Positions 60,771 to 64,000 of a stretch of 64,000 nucleotides of DNA are shown here, one piece after another (position 1 is the stretch's first letter; each line of letters begins with the position of its first letter). Below the pieces are notes generated by a model. It had not been told where the DNA came from and ran no database searches. It saw nothing but the letters and a program-made list of their open reading frames with translations. The stretch covers positions 1 through 64,000 of the forward strand of contig CAIOKO010000040.1 of NCBI GenBank assembly GCA_903858935.1, in the 5' to 3' direction. Position numbers and translations under genes: made by a program. The DNA is from an uncultured Schlesneria sp. GTDB taxonomy: Bacteria; Planctomycetota; Planctomycetia; Planctomycetales; Planctomycetaceae.

Positions 60771-63119
60771 TTACCAGTTCACTGACCCGAATCTATTTCG
60801 ATATTTCATGGCCAGGGCGAATAGACATATCGCAATCAGAAAGGCAATCATCGCTCCAGCCAACGAGTCCCATTGCCACACATTCCAAGTCACCGTACTT
60901 AAGATCATGGACAACAATAAGCCAACCCCGGCAATGAAATTCCAAGCCATTATCTGCTCGACAAGCAGCAAGGCTAATGCGGTGAAAAGCAGGGCTCGAG
61001 AGAATCCCGTCCCGGTCGAAATCACTCGCACTTTTTCGCCGTCACCTGATGACGATTCTTCCCACTCGGTCAAGTACGAAAAATCGATACCCGGCATCAG
61101 TTCGGTCCTGAGATCTTCGGCACGAAGTGAGGTCAGGTCGCTCTCGATCGGATCGACATTGACTGCGTACCAGTCAGTCCGATTGGCAGGTGGCCCCAGT
61201 AAGATTTTGTGAAACCCGCTGGTGGTCGTTGGTTCGGTGATCAGGGCGCGACCGTCTCCAGAAGGCTGAAGGGGCTTCGACTCGCCGTCAGGAAGCTGAT
61301 GGGTCGCCGACGTATCTGCCGCTCGTAGAACAACGTGACATTGAAGTGGCTGGCCGACGAACACTTCCCGATCTTTCCAACGATCGGAAATCGCATAATT
61401 TACCGTTTCGTGAATCAGGGGAATCAAGCTATGCCCCCAAACAGCCCACGTGCTCCACTCCCGATCCACCGATGTTGTGAACAGGATCACCCGGCCTCGG
61501 CCTGAGGGCGCATCAATGATGGCGGGATCGCCTGAACTGAAGCGCAGCGCAACTTTTGCCGAACGGTCTTCGTCAACCACCGTCTTGATGTAGACGAACG
61601 TCTTCGTCAATTCGAGACCAGCGCCGGTATTTCCCTGAAACGGACTGACGATCGGGTGGTCGAAGTCCCCCGCGTTGAATTCAAATGAGACTTCTTTCTT
61701 TTTGGCATCGCCGATTCGCTCACCCAGCTTTGCCGGCAGGATCGGTTGTTTATCACGATGCAATATCTGGTTGTAATTGTCTGCTCGAACCTGATCGCCC
61801 AGACAGAAGACGACACCACCTCCCGCATCAAGATACATGCGCAAAACTTCGGCTTCGCGTTCGGTGAACATCGCGACGTTACAAATGAAGACGCAATCGA
61901 ACCGACTGAGATCTGTACCCAGTAAATCACTTTCACGAATGACGGTCGGTTGGATGGAGCTGATAATCGCTCGATTGGGTAGCTCGGGGGCAAGTGCCAG
62001 TTTCAAAAAGTCGGTTGCATTTCCCATCAGCTCGCCTGACGGCTTTCCGTTGACGAGCAAGACCTGCAGTTCGTCCCGTACCGGGATGACAAGTGATCGC
62101 GAGTCATCCACTGGCAAAGAGTCGGGTGAGAGACGAACTTTTAACCGATGCTCACCACCGCTGAAGCTGGGAGCAAATTCGACCGTCACTTCCTGTCCAG
62201 CCGGTAAGTCGACTCGTTTCGTATCCGCCAGTTGACCGTCGAGTGTCAGTTCAACCAGTTGCGCAGTAGCTCCAACCGAATTGAAATTTTTGATCGATGC
62301 GGAAACTCGAACAGGGCGACCAGACAATGCAAATGATTCGTCGGTTTTAAGTCCAGACACCGCGACGTTGGCCGCATTCTGTTCACCAACGTCCAGCCAG
62401 ACAATCTTTGCCCGTTCAGCAATTTTCTTGATCGTCTCACGCACTTTGAGTGTCTCGGCGGAATCGGGGGGGGCCCACGTTGCGGACTGCAGATCGGTAA
62501 TAAAATAGACTTCCTTGTGAGTCAAATCGGGGGCCAGCGATAACAGTTCGTCGATCTCTTTCAACACGATCGACGCATCGACTCGTTCATCGAATAACGT
62601 CAGTTGATCGATCTCTTCGATCACGGCGGCGGACTGATACGCAGGTCGCCGAACCATGACGTGCGGTACCGAATCGCTGATCCGAACAAGGTTGATGGCG
62701 TCCCCTTGTTTCGCACGACTCACAATTTGTCTTGCCATATCTTTGGCTCGGTCGAACCGGGTACGGCCCGCCGCTGAATAACCCATGCTGAAAGTGGAAT
62801 CGACAACTACGATCCGGTGCTTCGGACCTGCCGATTGAAAATATTCACCGAGTGTTTCCGCCGTCGGTCGGGATAGCGCCAGCGCGATGCAAGTCAGGAT
62901 CAAAGTACGGATAACTAGCAGCAGGATCTGTTCAAGTTTTATTCGACGCGACTGTTTCTTGGTTGCAGCGAGCAGAAATCGCATTGCGGCCCACTGAACG
63001 GTCTGAAACCGACGCCGATGTAACAAGTGTATCAGGATCGGAATGCTGCCCGCTGCCAGCCCCCATAACATCAAGGGACTGGCGAATCCGAACGCAAGAA
63101 GAGGTCGAAACAAGTACAT
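60771..63119 (-). CDS. BatA domain / vWA membrane protein (paralogue of 20640-23342)
   Basis: 'FASPLMLWGLAAGSIPILIHLLHRRRFQTVQWAAMRFLLAATKKQSRRIKLEQILLLVIRTLILTCIALALSRP', vWA-like 'IVVVDSTFSMGYSAAGRTRFDRAKDMARQIV'. Confidence 0.92.
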   Translation of the reverse strand: MYLFRPLLAFGFASPLMLWGLAAGSIPILIHLLHRRRFQTVQWAAMRFLLAATKKQSRRIKLEQILLLVIRTLILTCIALALSRPTAETLGEYFQSAGPKHRIVVVDSTFSMGYSAAGRTRFDRAKDMARQIVSRAKQGDAINLVRISDSVPHVMVRRPAYQSAAVIEEIDQLTLFDERVDASIVLKEIDELLSLAPDLTHKEVYFITDLQSATWAPPDSAETLKVRETIKKIAERAKIVWLDVGEQNAANVAVSGLKTDESFALSGRPVRVSASIKNFNSVGATAQLVELTLDGQLADTKRVDLPAGQEVTVEFAPSFSGGEHRLKVRLSPDSLPVDDSRSLVIPVRDELQVLLVNGKPSGELMGNATDFLKLALAPELPNRAIISSIQPTVIRESDLLGTDLSRFDCVFICNVAMFTEREAEVLRMYLDAGGGVVFCLGDQVRADNYNQILHRDKQPILPAKLGERIGDAKKKEVSFEFNAGDFDHPIVSPFQGNTGAGLELTKTFVYIKTVVDEDRSAKVALRFSSGDPAIIDAPSGRGRVILFTTSVDREWSTWAVWGHSLIPLIHETVNYAISDRWKDREVFVGQPLQCHVVLRAADTSATHQLPDGESKPLQPSGDGRALITEPTTTSGFHKILLGPPANRTDWYAVNVDPIESDLTSLRAEDLRTELMPGIDFSYLTEWEESSSGDGEKVRVISTGTGFSRALLFTALALLLVEQIMAWNFIAGVGLLLSMILSTVTWNVWQWDSLAGAMIAFLIAICLFALAMKYRNRFGSVNW

Positions 63120-63210
63120 GCCAGCAGGGACTCAAATGATTCCGGACAATCGAATAACATCGATCTTGGCGGATGTGAGAGGTAAAACGCAACTCAATCC
63201 GAACTTAATA

Positions 63211-63267
63211 GTGGAGGCTTCCCGCCGCCACGGATATTTTATCTCAGAGGCTGGAAGCCTCTGCTAC
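63211..63267. repeat. Short palindromic repeat (family D) with hairpin CAGAGGC-TGGAA-GCCTCTG
   Basis: Hairpin at 63245-63263; upstream GTGGAGGCTTCC partly mirrors the right end GGAAGCCTCTGCTAC. Confidence 0.65.
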
Positions 63268-63390
63268 CGTTCGAAATCCCCGATCACCTCACAAAACACA
63301 CTTTGACCGGGATGAATCTCTCTGGAACGCTTGTCGTCGTCAGACTTCCGTGCTACCAAGCTGTTTTCCTTCTGTGTTTGGTTAAGTTGC

Positions 63391-64000
63391 ATGCCGATCC
63401 GAATTTCAAACCTTCGTCTTCCCGTCGCTGCTCCCGAAGCAGATCTCCCACAACATCTGGCGAGACGTCTCGGTGTGTCAGTCGGCGATCTTGCGCAATG
63501 GCGAATTCTCAAAAAAAGCCTTGATGCCCGCTCATCCATGGATCTTCAGTTCGTCTATACGACGCTGATCGAGTTGACCGAAGACTGTACACGTCGATCC
63601 AGAGTCCCATTCGGGCAAACCGGCGACATTCAACTCTTCGAGCCACCCGAGTTCGATGATGCGTTGTCCGGTAACGATCCGTTATCCGAACGGCCGATCA
63701 TCGTCGGCTCGGGACCTGCCGGACTGCTGGCGGCATACTACCTCGCAATCAAGGGCTATCGTCCACTGATCATTGAACGAGGGGAAGCAGTCAAAGATCG
63801 AGTTTCCGCCGTTCGCGAGTTCGACCGAGGGGGTGAATTCGATCGCGAAAACAACTACCTGTTCGGCGAAGGAGGAGCAGGTTGCTTCAGCGACGGGAAA
63901 CTGACCTGTCGACTGGAGGGACCCGACGTCGACTGGGTTTTGAAGAGTTTCGTCGATTGCGGCGGACGACCGTCGCTTGTCTATGAAAATCGACCGCATC
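63391..64000 (+). CDS. FAD-dependent dehydrogenase/oxidoreductase, N-terminal part (truncated by window end)
   Basis: My translation from ATG 63391: MPIRISNLRLPVAAPEADLPQHLARRLGVSVGDLAQWRILKKSLDARSSMDLQFVYTTLIEL...RPIIVGSGPAGLLAAYYLAIKGYRPLIIERGEAVKDRVSAVREFDRGGEFDRENNYLFGEGGAGCFSDGKLTCR, resembling COG2509-type dehydrogenases. No stop before the edge, so it is not in the ORF track. Confidence 0.9.
   Translation, partial: MPIRISNLRLPVAAPEADLPQHLARRLGVSVGDLAQWRILKKSLDARSSMDLQFVYTTLIELTEDCTRRSRVPFGQTGDIQLFEPPEFDDALSGNDPLSERPIIVGSGPAGLLAAYYLAIKGYRPLIIERGEAVKDRVSAVREFDRGGEFDRENNYLFGEGGAGCFSDGKLTCRLEGPDVDWVLKSFVDCGGRPSLVYENRPH

Noticed and set aside
1-64000. tRNA, rRNA or CRISPR loci
   Set aside because: No cloverleaf-like conserved segments, rRNA blocks or regularly spaced repeats noticed on either strand; tRNAscan-SE and Infernal would be needed to exclude them formally.

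Overview
This 64 kb window is chromosomal DNA that reads as Planctomycetes. The evidence is gene content: DUF1553/DUF1549 and PPC proteins, DUF1080, squalene-cyclase-repeat proteins, BatA/vWA proteins, an FHA-GAF-sigma54 activator, and 'GEAPAEP'-type palindromic repeats. I call about 39 protein-coding genes. One of these, an FAD-dependent dehydrogenase truncated by the right edge, is absent from the supplied ORF track. I found no rRNA, tRNA, CRISPR array or recognisable transposase gene. The most notable coding block is a co-oriented ~13-14 kb MoxR/DUF58/BatA/vWA cluster (19.4-33.7 kb) that contains a 1315-aa Ala-rich coiled-coil protein. An unlinked BatA paralogue lies at 60.8-63.1 kb. The most notable non-coding signal is a set of small palindromic repeat families: (A) a ~206-bp inverted-repeat element; (B) a 78-bp 'GEAPAEP' palindrome in two copies; (C) a ~95-bp GTGCCAC...GTGGCA element whose two direct copies bracket a pair of SpoU RNA methyltransferase genes; (D) a CAGAGGC hairpin; (E) 9-bp-period GGGAC-type repeats, one forming a long hairpin inside the MoxR/vWA cluster; (F) a ~100-150 bp direct repeat that forms the 3' end of a RepA-like ATPase gene. 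All homology calls come from recognising protein motifs by eye; no database search was run.
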